A model generated the notes under the pieces. That model saw only the letters and a list, made by a program, of their open reading frames with translations, searched no databases and was not told the origin of the DNA. DNA of 64,000 nt, from the NCBI RefSeq assembly GCF_030272615.1, contig NC_081412.1, forward strand, positions 477,469,657-477,533,656, written 5' to 3'. A program made the position numbers and the translations under genes. This DNA is from Cryptomeria japonica. Lineage: Eukaryota; Streptophyta; Pinopsida; Cupressales; Cupressaceae. Positions within the stretch are counted from its first letter, which is position 1. Every line of letters begins with the position of its first letter. Shown here piece after piece: positions 11,343 to 23,779 of this stretch.

Positions 11343-11610
11343 GTAGGTACCTCCAAAAGTTCAAAAGCTCCAAAAGAACCCAAACCTCCTGAGGTCACTA
11401 GAATTTATCAAATGAAGTATAAATTTTAGGGAATTAATCCCCCATCTAAGATTATCATAAATTGGGGATTCATAAGAGATACCAATCTAGGCCACATAAA
11501 CATGGATGGTTTTAAGGAGAGAATGTATGAAAAAAGTCCCACTGACTTGGCTGAGGAAATGGTAGCTAATGGAATAGTTCAAGATTCTAGTTTTCCTTTG
11601 TCAATCCAGT
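11343..11610 (+). pseudogene. Unrecognised coding remnant beside the LTR
   Basis: From the LTR edge a single plus-strand frame stays open for roughly 85 codons with one TAG, encoding a Lys/Pro-rich start and then GINPPSKIIINWGFIRDTN and MDGFKERMYEKSPTDLAEEM. Codon-like composition contrasts with the very AT-rich DNA after 11610. It could be a fragment of the host locus or of an older element into which the LTR element inserted. I do not recognise the family. Confidence 0.35.
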
Positions 11611-12491
11611 GTTTAAATATACAAAAAAATACAATTTCTTCCAAATCAATTCCAACCTAGTGATAACTACTCTACATCTTCCAACATCTCTATTATTTTG
11701 TTCGATTGTAACGTAATGTCAACATAAGTTGTTTGAATTTGATTTCAATTTAGGAGTGCTCTATCTAAAATATAATTTTGTAATCCTAGTCATTGGTGTT
11801 GAGGATTCCCCATCCTCGATTTGTGTTTAATTTTGCTAGTCTTTCCTTTAAAAAGTAGTGTTATCTAATTAATAAAGTTGGTTTCACAAATTTTTGTAAT
11901 AGACATTTGAAATTAATATCTCTAAATTGTACTTTTCATTGTGGTTTCAAAGCATTCACATGGTTCCTCGTGATTTTAAGAATAGTTCATTTTTAATTAT
12001 GTTGAGATGCTCTAATATGTGACAAATTTTGGGTTTAGTTCATGATTGATTTGTTGATTGTAAGTCTTACATGAATGTGCACCTCATCCTTATTTTATGT
12101 TTAATTATAAATAAGTTGTTGAATTTGTGTCATATATAGGTAGATTGATACATTTTTTATTTGAAAATCTTTCCTTATAATTTTCCATTAAAGATTACAT
12201 CATTATTTCATTAGATATGAATATTCTGGTGAAACAAGAACCAATTTATTTATTTCAACATCAAAATGTTCTTGTATGTATCCTTAGAAATATGAAACTT
12301 TCCTTTTGTGACCTAATAATTTCTTGTTAAACCTAGACTTTAGTTTAACTAACTAACAAATCATTATAAATTTAGATATCAAAGATATTTATATATTTAT
12401 TCAAGGGATTTCACTTTTCACTCAAATCCTTCTAAAATCCTTATTTATTTTCTAGTATTTTACCTATTACCCCCTCTAAAATTCTACCAAA
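11611..12491. other. AT-rich stretch with no recognisable feature
   Basis: Low-complexity leaning AT-rich DNA. I see no open frame of note, repeat or terminal motif. Confidence 0.5.
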
Positions 12492-13802
12492 TGACATCCT
12501 GAAGGGAGCACAATGTATTGAGAGGGGGGGTAATCGCTATATATCAATTTCAACTTAATTAAACATTAATTACCATTAACAAATTATTCAAATCTAAACT
12601 CCAAATAATCAAAGTGACATTTACTATCCATTCTTTAAAGATAAAGCTATTTTCCAACATATATGCACACATTCAAAAAATGGACACTAGATTTATGTGG
12701 AAACTTAGAATGGTTAAAATCATGGTGAGAATAGCTTCTTGGATCTATTGCCCAAATCCAACTTCATAGAAAGAGTCACTCACAATATAAAGTAGAAACC
12801 AACCCATTGAATATACCAATCACCTATAACATTTTCTCACACCACCCTACATGAGACAACAATCCCCTACTCCAAGATCTAAGCACCAACTTAATAGGGG
12901 AGACACGGATCCCAATCCCATCAAAATACAAAGATGTGAATTGTGGACCTTGAACTGATCAACATTCAAAACACTCTTCCACACAACATATGATCTTTTG
13001 ATCCAACCACATAATGATTAGAGTGTAACTAACATAGAATCACCTTCAAATTTGCACATCACACATATCAAATAATTACATTGAATCCCATATAACATAG
13101 CTTTCCAACTTTCTACGACAAATCCTAACACACTATATGTGTATTACAATTAAAATTACATTCGCATGTTGGCATAAAATAAAGATTATTGAATTTGCAA
13201 GTCAGCTAAAAGCATAACCCTTAACTAAACATGTAAAAGGATAGGTTCAATTGCCCACAAACTACTGTAGAAGAAAAACACATTATGTGGCTCCCAATGT
13301 ATCCTTATCTAATCATCCACATGCTACCTTTGATGAGCACATGTTACAAACCTCTGACACATCAAACCATAACAACTAGTTGATAACTAGCATACTAACC
13401 ACTCTATCCCTTCAAACGCTCTGAGCACAATAGATAAAATATAGAAACTTTGGAATCTAATAGAGAAAGAGTATACATACTCTCCTTTCAAACCATAGAT
13501 CAAAAAAATCAAGATAGGTAGAATGCAACTTAGCATAACAATATATCAGTGTAAACACATAGTCTGAGAAACAAAGGTCAACAAATTCCAGATTGTCTTT
13601 AACATCGATAATGAATGTAAGATAACATTAAATTCATCCAACAATTAATCTTACAATTGGAAAATGTAATTTTGGAATTCAAATTCTGAAACATAGATAT
13701 TATACATGTCGATCAACCTCATATTAAGCTCCTCACAATCTTATAACACTTTTGTCACATTCTTGACAACCCTTTGACATCAATGACAACATGCATCCAA
13801 CA
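12492..13802 (-). repeat. LTR of another copia-like element, with polypurine tract
   Basis: The right edge is clear: plus strand ...atgcatccaaca followed by atcttcccctttttc (minus: polypurine tract then TGTTGGATGCATG). Near the left edge is the family box 'tgagaggggggggtaatc'. The left edge is set at the TG at 12492 and is uncertain by tens of bases because no PBS or partner LTR is visible. The tract on the right makes this a 3' LTR on the minus strand. Confidence 0.65.
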
Positions 13803-14230
13803 ATCTTCCCCTTTTTCATTCATGGAAAACAACAAAATTTTATAAGCACGTCAACACAAACAATTCCTTTTTAGAACTCCCCCTATGTGATCTACAACAA
13901 TTAAAGCTTTTGGGTATTTGAATAATTTTGAGTTCCATTCTCTCCATTTGACAACAAGGGTAAAGGATAACCATTTACTTAACATTAATTCATTTCTCTA
14001 AGACAAAATCCCCCTAAGTCTACACATCATTAGCTCAACTAATCTATGTATTTATGCCAAACCATGTTTTAAAACAGTACTCCACAATACCACCAAGTCT
14101 TCTTTAAACTGGGAGTCAACACTCCCTCTCAAATTGAACTTCTTCTTAATTCAAAATTCCTGCAAAAATATTATTAAATTAAAAAAAAAATCATTTTATG
14201 GGGTTCACCTTTTTAAAAAGTTAAAAAAGA
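13803..14230 (-). mobile_element. Polypurine tract and 3' non-coding interior of the element ending in the 12492-13802 LTR
   Basis: 13803-13817 is the tract. The next ~400 bases hold further C-run boxes (aactccccctatgtg, aatccccctaagtc), a layout like that inside the 5298 tract of the neighbour element. No coding signal; where this element ends on the right cannot be seen. Confidence 0.5.
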
Positions 14231-14879
14231 AATAAAATAAAAAAATCCTAGTTTTGAAAGGGTAACCCTATTAAGCCTCTACCTGCGAGTAATGGTAGGA
14301 TTAACCCTTTCAGCCACAGTCGACCCTCATGACATTGGAATTGGTGTCGATTAGTAGTTCTTAGCCCTCTTATCCAAGCACAATTAGGTCGGCCTTGGTA
14401 GGGGCCCCCCACCCTGTTGGGGCATGTTATGTATAGAATTTTAACAATTGACCCTCCCAAATATAGATGGTTGAGCATGGGAGGAACCACCACTAACCCA
14501 ACTTAACCAGTTGCAGTCTTTGAATATGCCCATTGGGCATTGAAACCACTGCCAGTTTTTATTGAAATTATTTTGTATAAACAAAATTTAAATCGTCGTC
14601 ATTAAAATTTATTTTTGAGTTTGTTGGGGGGTCAGGTCACCTACCCCACATATCTATTTTTTAATTTATTTTTAAATCCAAAATTAAATTACAGTTGAAA
14701 TTCATTTCGAGTCCCTTTCACTCTTATTGTACCTCATATAACAAAATTGGCAATTTTTTTCAAACAAATGTAACTTTCACCCTAATGGTCCCTTTTTTGA
14801 CTGGAAGGCTAGTCCCAAGAACTAGTTAGTGGTATAGGTTTGGTTCCTTGATTTTTCTACTTGGAATATTTTGGGGGGC
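14231..14879. other. Unassigned stretch with a GC-richer island
   Basis: 14250-14500 is clearly GC-richer than its surroundings and carries an 81-codon minus-strand open frame without recognisable motifs. The remainder is AT-rich. Possibly the edge of another repeat. Confidence 0.3.
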
Positions 14880-16648
14880 CTCCAAATTAGATGTTTTTGT
14901 TTTCACAATTTTTTGAGAATAACTTCTACATAGATAATTGCTTTTTTCATTTTGAATAGGCATTAGAGAGAATTTAGAGTGTACAACCTATTAGTGATAT
15001 TATTTTTTTAGTTTGATGAATATGGATAGTTGTATACTTTTTTGAACACTTATAGGTACCTAAGATTTAGGATGCATGTGAATATCCAAACAATTCAAGA
15101 GGCGAAACCTTGAGGGAGTACATGTTTTCATGCGATATATATAATGGTATAGAACATTATCTCATTTGGTGCTTCTTGATATAGGTTGGTAGGTGTTTTT
15201 TAAAGTTGGACTTTGATGGTGATATGCGCATGGGTTGTCTTTAGTTTGAGGACATGATTGGACATGGTTCGAGACTTGGATTCTTGTATGTATGAGAGTT
15301 GAGTGCAGGTTTGTGTTGATTTTGGTGTCATGGGTATTTAGGTACACTTTTATATTGACAGAACATAATTAGGTTTGTGATGGTTTCGTGATGATTTGGT
15401 TTGATTTTAAGAGGTCATTTCTTATCTCCTATATTCTTTTTCTATTCCTTAACCATGGTACTTGGGTGTGGTCATGTTTGGAAAATCATATTAGAGGTTT
15501 ATTTAGTGTTTAAGTCATTTGGTATATAGAATTATTCTATTTGATATCATAGTTTTCAATTTACTAATGTGATGATGAGTTTGCATGTTTTAGTGTTTGG
15601 ATCTACGAGTTATATAATTTTAGGTATGCACAACATATTGAGTACAATGGGATGACTTGGATGTGGATTGTCTGTATCCACCAAGTTTGATTCATCTTTG
15701 ATGTAATTTTTTTTATTTGGCATTGTCTATGATCATTTGTGCATTAGTATGTTTTCTTTGAGATGAAAAGATGAATGATGTTTATAGTACTTGGATATTA
15801 AATTTTGGAACTTGTAGCCTAATGGTTTTATCACAATGTCATGATAGCTTGGTTACACCTTTTATTCGGAGCTTTTGATAGTGATGGGTTGGCAGTGTAA
15901 GATTGATTCCAAATGGTTTGTTGGTGGTTATATCTTCTTGGCTTGGAGATCTTGGTTTCACATCATGTTACTAGTATTTCAATTGTATGTGAGTAGACCT
16001 AGATGGTATTCATTTAGGAGATGGGTATCAGAATGCCATGTGTGATTCAATATCATAGTTCAATGGGAGTTATTGACAATAATGTGCATTCACCATTTGA
16101 GGGTCCATGATCTTCGTTAGTGTTTGCAAATGTGTGGAGGATCTCTTATATCCTATTGCTAAAAAAGGGCCTTTCACATTTGTAGGTTCACTATTTGGAA
16201 ATGGCTATCTTCATGTTGATCAGAGATGTTGACATCTTGGTATGGCATGGCTCCTCATGGAGTCTTTGGTTAAGTTGTCATAAATTGTTCACTGTAAAAA
16301 ATGATGTTTGGTTTAAGATTATTTTTATTATTATGTCAAGATCCACTCTTGATTGCCAGCTTAGAATTTTTGCATGATACATTTGTTTTGAGACCATGAT
16401 ATGTTCATTTGGAGTATTTGATCTCCTAAGAGGAGATGGTTAGATCATATTGTCATGTTTATGTTTTCAATTTCATGGTTAGATATTTTACATTGATCTT
16501 GATTGGATCTCTTTGTATTGAGTACATAATCATTTTCTTGATTACTTCATGATGATGCTATGTTACATTTGGAGATTGGCATGGATTGATTGGTTACAAA
16601 TGCCCATGGATACATGGAGACTTAGGTGAGGCTTGGATTTCTCTTATG

Positions 16649-16661
16649 ATTAGAGACATTT
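16649..16661. repeat. Left copy of a 13-bp target site duplication
   Basis: attagagacattt, identical to 18962-18974; flanks the 2.3-kb insertion. Confidence 0.85.
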
Positions 16662-18961
16662 GTTTTTTATTTAAAAAACAACATTACCTAGGGCGTTAAC
16701 CCTTAACAAAGTCATAGACTTTTAAAAAGAGGTCACATAGGAACTCACAACACACGTGTCGAAACCCATAAACAACAACCCAATGACTACAGAGGGAAAG
16801 AGGCCACCAAATGACAAACAACCCCTAGGCCAACATGGCCAACAAAAAATAAACGGTTCCTTGCCAAAAATAGTAAGAAGACAACACATAGAGTGGGGCA
16901 GCCATACAAGGGTTGTAAGAGACTCCCCAAGTCAACTGGAAGAACACAACGACCACCCCCAAACATGAAGTCAAACCCCCTTCAACAAAACCCCTTTTCA
17001 CCTCAATAGAAAAAGATCCCACCTCAATAGGAGCTGAAAAGGACAAGAAAGATAGACTAGTGAGCCAACCAAGAGTCCATTTGACAATGAGTCTGCCACA
17101 GAGAAGAGAAGACCACCAAGAACCAACAACCTCAACCTCGCATCCAGTCTCCACCTCTAAAGGAGACACATCCATCTCCATAGGATTTACAAAGGAAGAA
17201 GAAGGGAAATGGTGAAGCCAAACTCTCATCATGGGAAACAAAAAACTCCCCACCTTAAAAGGGGCAAAATAAAAAATAGGGACGAACCCTTGAAAACAAA
17301 CAACACACCCTTGGCCAATAGGGATAACATGATAACTATCCATAGAAACCATAATGGAGAGTCTCATCAAGGAAACAAAATGCAACCCAATGGTGAAATC
17401 AGAAACCACCACTGACCAAATCCAAAAGGCATAACCCCTATCACTATAATCCAAAATAGACACCATAAAAGGAACCATAGTAAAGAAACCCTTGGAGAAC
17501 AAAACCCCAATTCAAAAGTACCAAGAGCCATCCACACATCCCAACGAGTTCCATGTGGGGCATGCCCCCACCATGGTCCAAAATACCACATGAAGTAAAT
17601 ACTGCAAGGTAGTTTTCAAGGATATTGAAGGCAATGCCTCAAACATCAGCAGGGGTCCAAAGAGGCCACCACAATGCCAACAAGAAACCAAAAACCCTAA
17701 GTTGTAAGTACCCACACACAACTCCAAACATCAACAGGAGCCAAGCGACATTCTCAGGAGTTGAGACTGCCACAAAATAAACACCAACCACCTTTGTGAC
17801 AGACCCACACATAGGAAAACCATCCACCCATGTCGCCATCCAAAGAGTCGAATAACCAAAACAACCAAATCCATCATGAAAAGGAGTTGCATGCAATAAT
17901 CTGCTTGCAAAAAATAGAGCAAGGCACAACAGAGGGACAAAGGGACCTTTGTCCACAATACTTTGCACCACGCAATAGAAACTCCATCTAGGAGCCCCAA
18001 CCGCCAAGGAGTGCATTGCGCTAATAGAAACAACATCCATCAAACTCCAGTAGCCAAAACAGAAGCCACTAAGTGAGCCCAAAGACTGGGTCCAACCAAA
18101 AGAAAAGCTAGGACGAGGGCCAAAAACCCTCATAAACACACCATGAATGTTGACAACAAAGATGTGAATCCGCTAGGCAACATCAAATGTCATAGGATCT
18201 AGTTCAAGAGGAGCCAAGGAATCCTCAACAACAACTTCCACAAGCAAGGCCAACATCAGCAAGCCCATGAATCCATAAACACAACCCCACAGGACAGAAC
18301 AAGGTCCCGAGAAACTAGAACTCAAAGACCCATTAGCACCCATAATAGTCCACCACGAACACATGTAGGATTCACGAGCACCAATTAGGCTCAACACCAC
18401 ACAAACCAAGCACGCACAGGGGAAAAATTCAGCAAAGACACCCATGGAAATCTACAGAACCAAACTCCACAGGCACACCCATGGGGAACCCTGAGAAAGA
18501 GACCAACAGAACCTGCCATTGCAAGAAAATGAGGCCTTCCAAATGCATAACACATAGTGGGAGAGTAACAACCCCCTCTTCAAAGAGAGGACCTGGCCAG
18601 GAACAACCATGACATCTCCCCAATAGTCACCAAGAGTAGAGAGGGAGGTCATCCACTCCTGCAATGCCATGTGGGAGCCAAGGATAAGCACCCAAGCCAC
18701 GAAAACCACACGAACAACCACGACATCATTCAATGCCATGTGGGGACAAAGGGCCTTCGTAAAAGGCACCAGACGACCCTCAAAACCAGTGCCAAGGAAC
18801 TCAGAGATTCGAAAGGCATGCACAGGGTAGAAAATACCTAGCACCAGATCAAAATGATCTCCATCATCCTCTGCTTTAGTTTCACCACCATTTCCCTCAG
18901 TTTGAAAACCTGAGTTTCCCACTCCTCCTCTCTCACTCACCATCTTTCACCTCAAAATTAT
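16662..18961 (-). mobile_element. 2.3-kb insertion of unknown family with 13-bp TSD and A-rich minus-strand 3' end
   Basis: The sequence between the two copies of attagagacattt differs sharply in composition from its G/T-rich host (C/A-rich on plus). Its left end is gttttttatttaaaaaac, which on the minus strand is an A-rich tail. Long TSD plus A-rich 3' end are hallmarks of LINE-mediated target-primed insertion. On the minus strand an ATG at 18943, about 19 bases from the 5' end, opens a 163-codon frame (MVSERGGVGNSGFQTEGNGG, then a hydrophobic Trp/Cys/Phe-rich run). Further open frames follow at 18445-18173, 18139-17639 and 17502-16825. No RT, endonuclease or host domain was recognised. Candidates are a non-autonomous LINE passenger or a retrocopy. 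Confidence 0.65.
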
Positions 18962-18974
18962 ATTAGAGACATTT
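18962..18974. repeat. Right copy of the 13-bp target site duplication
   Basis: attagagacattt, 13 of 13 identical to 16649-16661. Confidence 0.85.
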
Positions 18975-20227
18975 TTTGACATGGATAATCTTGATTATAT
19001 TTCAATAAGAATTCCAAGAATCCTACACCTTGGTTGGATGTCAGTTTAATATGGACCTGTGAGGAGATTGTTCTTGTATGATTCATGATGACTTTGATAT
19101 CTTGGAGGACCATTCTCATTCCCTAATCTTTTCTACTTGTTAGATTACTAATTAATAGTTATGTCCCATCGTTCCTTTTAGGTGCATTGTGTTTATTTAT
19201 CTTTCATGGATAGATGGTTAGTTTTAGAAGATTTATTTTGAGGGATGGATAACATATTTATCTCCTTGTGCATTTGAGTTGATAATATGATGTCATTATG
19301 AGGATCTTTGGAGATGGTTTATTGGGATGATTTTAATTGTTGGGAATGTCTATTATGATTTTGATTTTCTCGGTTGGAGAGGCTTACATCCATGTTGGCA
19401 TTAAAATTGATACATATGTTTGTTTGGTTTAAGAGATTGAACAAGTTTTGGGTGTTGTTATGGCTTTTCATTTAGGGTATTTTTGATGAGATCATATTTG
19501 ACACAATGTTTCTTCTTTGAGGTGTTGTTAGAAGGACATGTTATTGTTTACAATTTTTATCTATTTATTCTATATTTTCTTCCATGAGATTCATAATTAT
19601 ATGATTTGGGAGGATGGTGACATATTGTGAGAATATGTAGCTATTTGGGTTTTGTCTATAGATCATTGTATTTATTATTGGAATTGTAATATTTTTTATT
19701 GATTATCATACCTTGATATGAGCATTTATTGGTAAGATTGATATGCCTTGATATTATTTTCAGATTTAACATTACTCATGCAGTAGGAGTTCCTACACAT
19801 GTATGTTCTTCATTGGTAGGTTTTATAAAAGGAGCTTGATTGCAGTTTATGAGTTGATATGTGATTGGCATGATTTTATTGATGTTGTTTATACCTAGGA
19901 GGTATGGATGATTGGATATATTGACTTATGTTGTGGATGTCATTTTTTATCATGTGGTTTTTTTCTTTATGACAGTATCTTGGAGCATTTGATACACATT
20001 GGATTTGATGCTTGTGTTCTTGGATTGGTGCATCTTCACATTGTCTTGTTCCTTTTCTTCAATAGATATCATGTTGGATATGAGATTAGTTCTTGCTTGA
20101 TATGGTGGTCACTTTTGTCTTATTGCAAGTATCTCGATGGAGTACGAGAGCATGTTGGAGATTCATGTGGTTTAGTGTATGCTATAATGATCTAATTATT
20201 GATTGACCCTTATGTAATGTATAAAAC

Positions 20228-20238
20228 AAGTGGGGGAA
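20228..20238 (+). other. Polypurine tract
   Basis: aagtgggggaa directly before the LTR start tgttgggagaagg. Confidence 0.75.
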
Positions 20239-20970
20239 TGTTGGGAGAAGGTTTTGTACACTTTACATAATTTTTATAATTTTTTATTTATTATTGCATG
20301 TGCAGTACACCTAGGGGGACCTAGATGGATGTGCATCACTCAGAGTTAATATTCTTGGGGCCACTTAATGTGGTGTATGAAACATTGGGATATATATTTA
20401 ATGTGGGTTTCATATTAGGAAAATTTATTTTAATTTAATATTGGGGAAATATTTAATAAAGTGAAAACTTAGTACCCAATGTAAAATGTATAGTCGATAT
20501 TTTTGTGAACGCATTCTTTTGAGTCACATTGTTTTACTTTACCACTTGGTTGTATCTATGTGAGCTTGAGTCTATATAACCAAACGCATGTTTAGTGGTT
20601 AAGGTTGGCTGGTTGAATGGGTTGTCATTGTTGAGTCTTTCCGAGTACATATGTAAACCATGACATGGGATTTCTAGATTCATGCTTGGAAACATGGAGG
20701 ATGCATTGAAGGGCTTGATGTTTTAGAATTATCCATTGTAACTCTATAAGTACTTTGTATTGCTTTATCATAGAATAATATATGGAGTATGGATTCTTTT
20801 GGAGGTTGTGTTTTTCCCTCATGACAATTTCCCCAAGGTATATCTTGTGTTATCTTGTGTCTTGTCTATTTGATCTTGGCATAATGACCTTATTTTGTAA
20901 TCTTGTTTGCATGTTTTTCTCTCATGGGTTATGTAGGAAATCAATTAAATGGACTAGGTATTAATGCATT
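20239..20970 (+). repeat. 3' LTR of the G/T-rich element
   Basis: Begins TGTTGGGAGAAGG after the polypurine tract. It holds a TATA box (tctatataac at 20571), AATAAA-like signals (ttaataaag near 20455, agaataatat near 20773) and a U5-like ttttccctcatgac box near 20810. The right end is estimated, since no partner LTR is present. Confidence 0.6.
20571..20580 (+). promoter_or_regulatory. LTR TATA box
   Basis: tctatataac, about 330 bases into the LTR, at the position expected for the U3 promoter. Confidence 0.5.
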
Positions 20971-22639
20971 ACACATGCATTATTTCCTTACCAAATATAT
21001 TATCTATCAATTGATGGATAGCTATAAAATTCAAGGTCATGTTCCCTTTATGCACCCCTTACCGTAGAGGCAAAAGCCTTCCATGTGTTACTTTATCTCC
21101 CAACTATAAAAGTATGATGTGAGTAACTTCTTGAGCCTAACCAATATTTAATGCAACCCAACAAAGGATAGTTAATGGTCTTAAGCTAGGCTACAGGTTG
21201 CTTTATAGGGTATCATTGATATACCAAAATAATAAGTGAGGCATAATTGATGTATATAGAAGTGAAATATGTCAAACAACCTAGAGGAGACGGTAGCCCA
21301 CCCTTCTCCTTCACTTTGTCAAGGTATAAGGTTCTTAAGGGCTTAATCCAAATGATACATTTTCCTTCCAAGAGGCATGTCTTTCAATTCACCCCACACT
21401 ATTTATATTGTTCCAAAAATGATAAATTTTAGGTCATCCCATTGGTGATAAAATCTAAGGCAAACCTCTTAAAATTAAACTTAATAAGGAGATATTTTTT
21501 AACCTTAAGATCACCCAAAAAAAGTGTGAGAGGAGATCATACATAAAATATCAATTTGGGATTAAAAGATAATTGAGTTAATTAATCTAAATCCAAATGT
21601 GAAGGTAAATTTTAATCCATGTTTTTTATGTGAGCAAACAAGAAAAGAAGACAAGGCATATAAAAATGGAAAATGTATTTTTATCAATGGCTTCTACAAA
21701 TCATCCTATAAAACCACCAAGTTATTCATTTAAGAATGAAATTATTTGACACAAAAGAGAAATTATATTTAACTTGAGGTAGCCATAAAATGAAAAATAA
21801 ATCAATCTAAAAGAAAAATAAACATCTCTAATAGATTGCTTATGATTTTTTAATATTTTAAATTATGAAAAATTGTGGTAAAAGGAATTTGTAAGAAAAA
21901 GTTATGAATTCTTAAGGTTTAAACATAAAAGTACAAAATTCAAATGAGTCTACCTAATTTTTGGTTCTTATTCTAAAAAAATTCCTAGTCCACAATGTAG
22001 AACTCCAACCTAGCTCTCAAATACCTATGAAAAATCTAAATATATAATAAGAAACAAAAAACAAATTATGACTATTTGAATGAATAATACTTTTTAGAAA
22101 AATTCAAGGAGAATCGATGAGTTTTTAACTCATTGATAGGTTGGCTCCTATCAACCACATGACCTATTTGTGCACTTGGCTTAAGCCTCATCTACCTAGG
22201 AAGGACCATGGGTATAATGTCTATAGGGCCAAGGATTAAAGAGGTAAGAGGAGCTCTCGATCATTAGTATGACTTGAAGTTAAACCTTTAGATGGTCATC
22301 CCACTTGTGGAGTATATACGATGATGCATATTGTGTACGTATTAAAAGATACATATGACATATATACTAAATCTTATGTGTTGTCTATATAGTTAAAAAT
22401 ATTTATATATAAAATCTTGATAGTATACTAAAAATCTGCTCATATGTTGAATACTACGCATTGTGTATATTTTAAAATTATGTGTAATAGACTGAATCCT
22501 ATTGATTGTGTATATATTTGATGAATCTAACCAAAACTATAACTATAGATTTAATAATAAGGATTATGCCATATATTTCAACAATAAACTTCAAGCCATG
22601 GATTCAAATTGATTAAAGATAGGAATTTGGTAGATCTGA
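20971..22639. other. AT-rich stretch with no recognisable feature
   Basis: No coding signal or terminal repeats. Degenerate 'attgtgtatat' boxes recur between 22300 and 22520. Probably eroded repeat DNA. Confidence 0.4.
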
Positions 22640-23722
22640 GCCTAATAGACCAAGATCCTAATGAAATTCTAGGCCCTTTTGAATAGGGCTCTTCTTTCCC
22701 TTGAGATTGAATTGAATTGGATTATTGAGGATGTTGAAATTAGTGTAAATGTGTAGATATTGAAGAGTTCAGGCATAAACAGTGAGCTACAGTCATTGTA
22801 CGGAGCTATAAACTTGGATTTGGTCAAAGGAATATGATTCGGAACTGCTCCCCAAAATTTGGCCTAAATTAGCAGGACCATGGTGGTGGTCACCATGGTC
22901 CTCCTAACTTTTTGCCATCCAAAAGGGAGCCTGTTCATCTTTTTGTATCCTATCATTTCTTTGAAATGCAACTCTGCACCTGTTCCTACACATAATGAAA
23001 AGGGGAAAATGGTTGGGAATAGGGGTTTTCCTAATTCAAACCCTGATTTAGGAATTAACCTTGAATGAAATAATGAAAATACTAAAATAAATACTGGAAA
23101 GGCATACCTCAGATCTGCAATTTTTTATGATGATGCTTTGCTTCTTTGAATGTAATCACATATGTTGTATGAAATGGCATGAACATGACAAAACCCTAAT
23201 CACACACACATTCTTACATATGAATGATGTATTTTTTCTGCACAATGGTTGAGTGATGAATATGCAGCCTTGAAGATCTCTGAAAATGCTTGGTGATGAA
23301 TACTTCACAGATGCTAGAGTGTTAGGAATTGATTACTTATATTCGATAGAAATTGATAGATTAAATTAGGTTGATCAAATATATTTATATAGAGGTATCT
23401 AGGTAATTTAATAATTAGGCCAACCTCTAACGGTCATGCGAAGCCATGGAGATGAATTACCACCAGAGAGATGTGACCCCTGCCCTAATTCAAATTTGAG
23501 CCCCATTGAGAGGGACCATGGCACTCCTTCTACACAAGGGACAAAAATGAAGCCTCAAGGATAGAGGTACCCCACTAGGGAATGCATTAATGGGTGTTCA
23601 TGGCATCAAAACTAGAGAGTAATCACAAAAAAGACCTAGATAGGTGATAAGGATAGGACACACTAAAGTAGGGGCACAAACATGAGGTGTAAATTGGCCT
23701 GGTGATAATTTACGATGCTACA
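22640..23722 (-). repeat. Dispersed LTR-like repeat R1, copy 1
   Basis: 22690-23315 matches, in inverse orientation, the interrupted copy at 40502-43424; for example 'tgtaatcacatatgttgtat' and 'gaatatgcagccttgaaga' occur in both. The match weakens toward 22640 and 23420. On the minus strand it starts TGTAGCATCG at 23722 and has a TATA-like run (ctctatataaat) near 23385, both suggesting an LTR. It contains the intact pre-insertion site (ttcatcttttt near 22936) for the solo LTR found in copy 2. Confidence 0.7.
22874..22902. repeat. Perfect short inverted repeat inside R1
   Basis: 12-base arms aggaccatggtg / caccatggtcct with a 5-base spacer. A related 'ggtcctcactaggaccatg' arrangement occurs in R1 copy 2 near 40690-40740. 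Confidence 0.7.
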
Positions 23723-23779
23723 ACTTTAAATTGTTACAATCTCAAGAATCTTATTTCTCATTAATCAATGGGATATAGT

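Larger units (their letters stand above)
14880..20227 (+). mobile_element. G/T-rich, apparently non-coding interior of an LTR element (LARD-like)
   Basis: After removing the 16662-18961 insertion, about 3 kb of strongly G/T-skewed plus-strand DNA leads directly into a polypurine tract and LTR. Stops are dense in all frames and I find no gag or pol motif. The layout fits a long 3' untranslated region or a large retrotransposon derivative. The left limit is arbitrary; no 5' LTR was found. Confidence 0.5.

Noticed and set aside
14248-14493. 81-codon minus-strand frame in a GC-richer island as a small gene
   Set aside because: No motif, no start context or relatives visible; too little to support a gene call.
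16825-18139. Long hydrophobic minus-strand frames as membrane proteins
   Set aside because: The strand is T/G-rich, which by itself gives long stop-poor frames rich in Phe, Leu, Val, Trp and Cys; no domain and no continuous gene. Kept only as content of an unclassified insertion.
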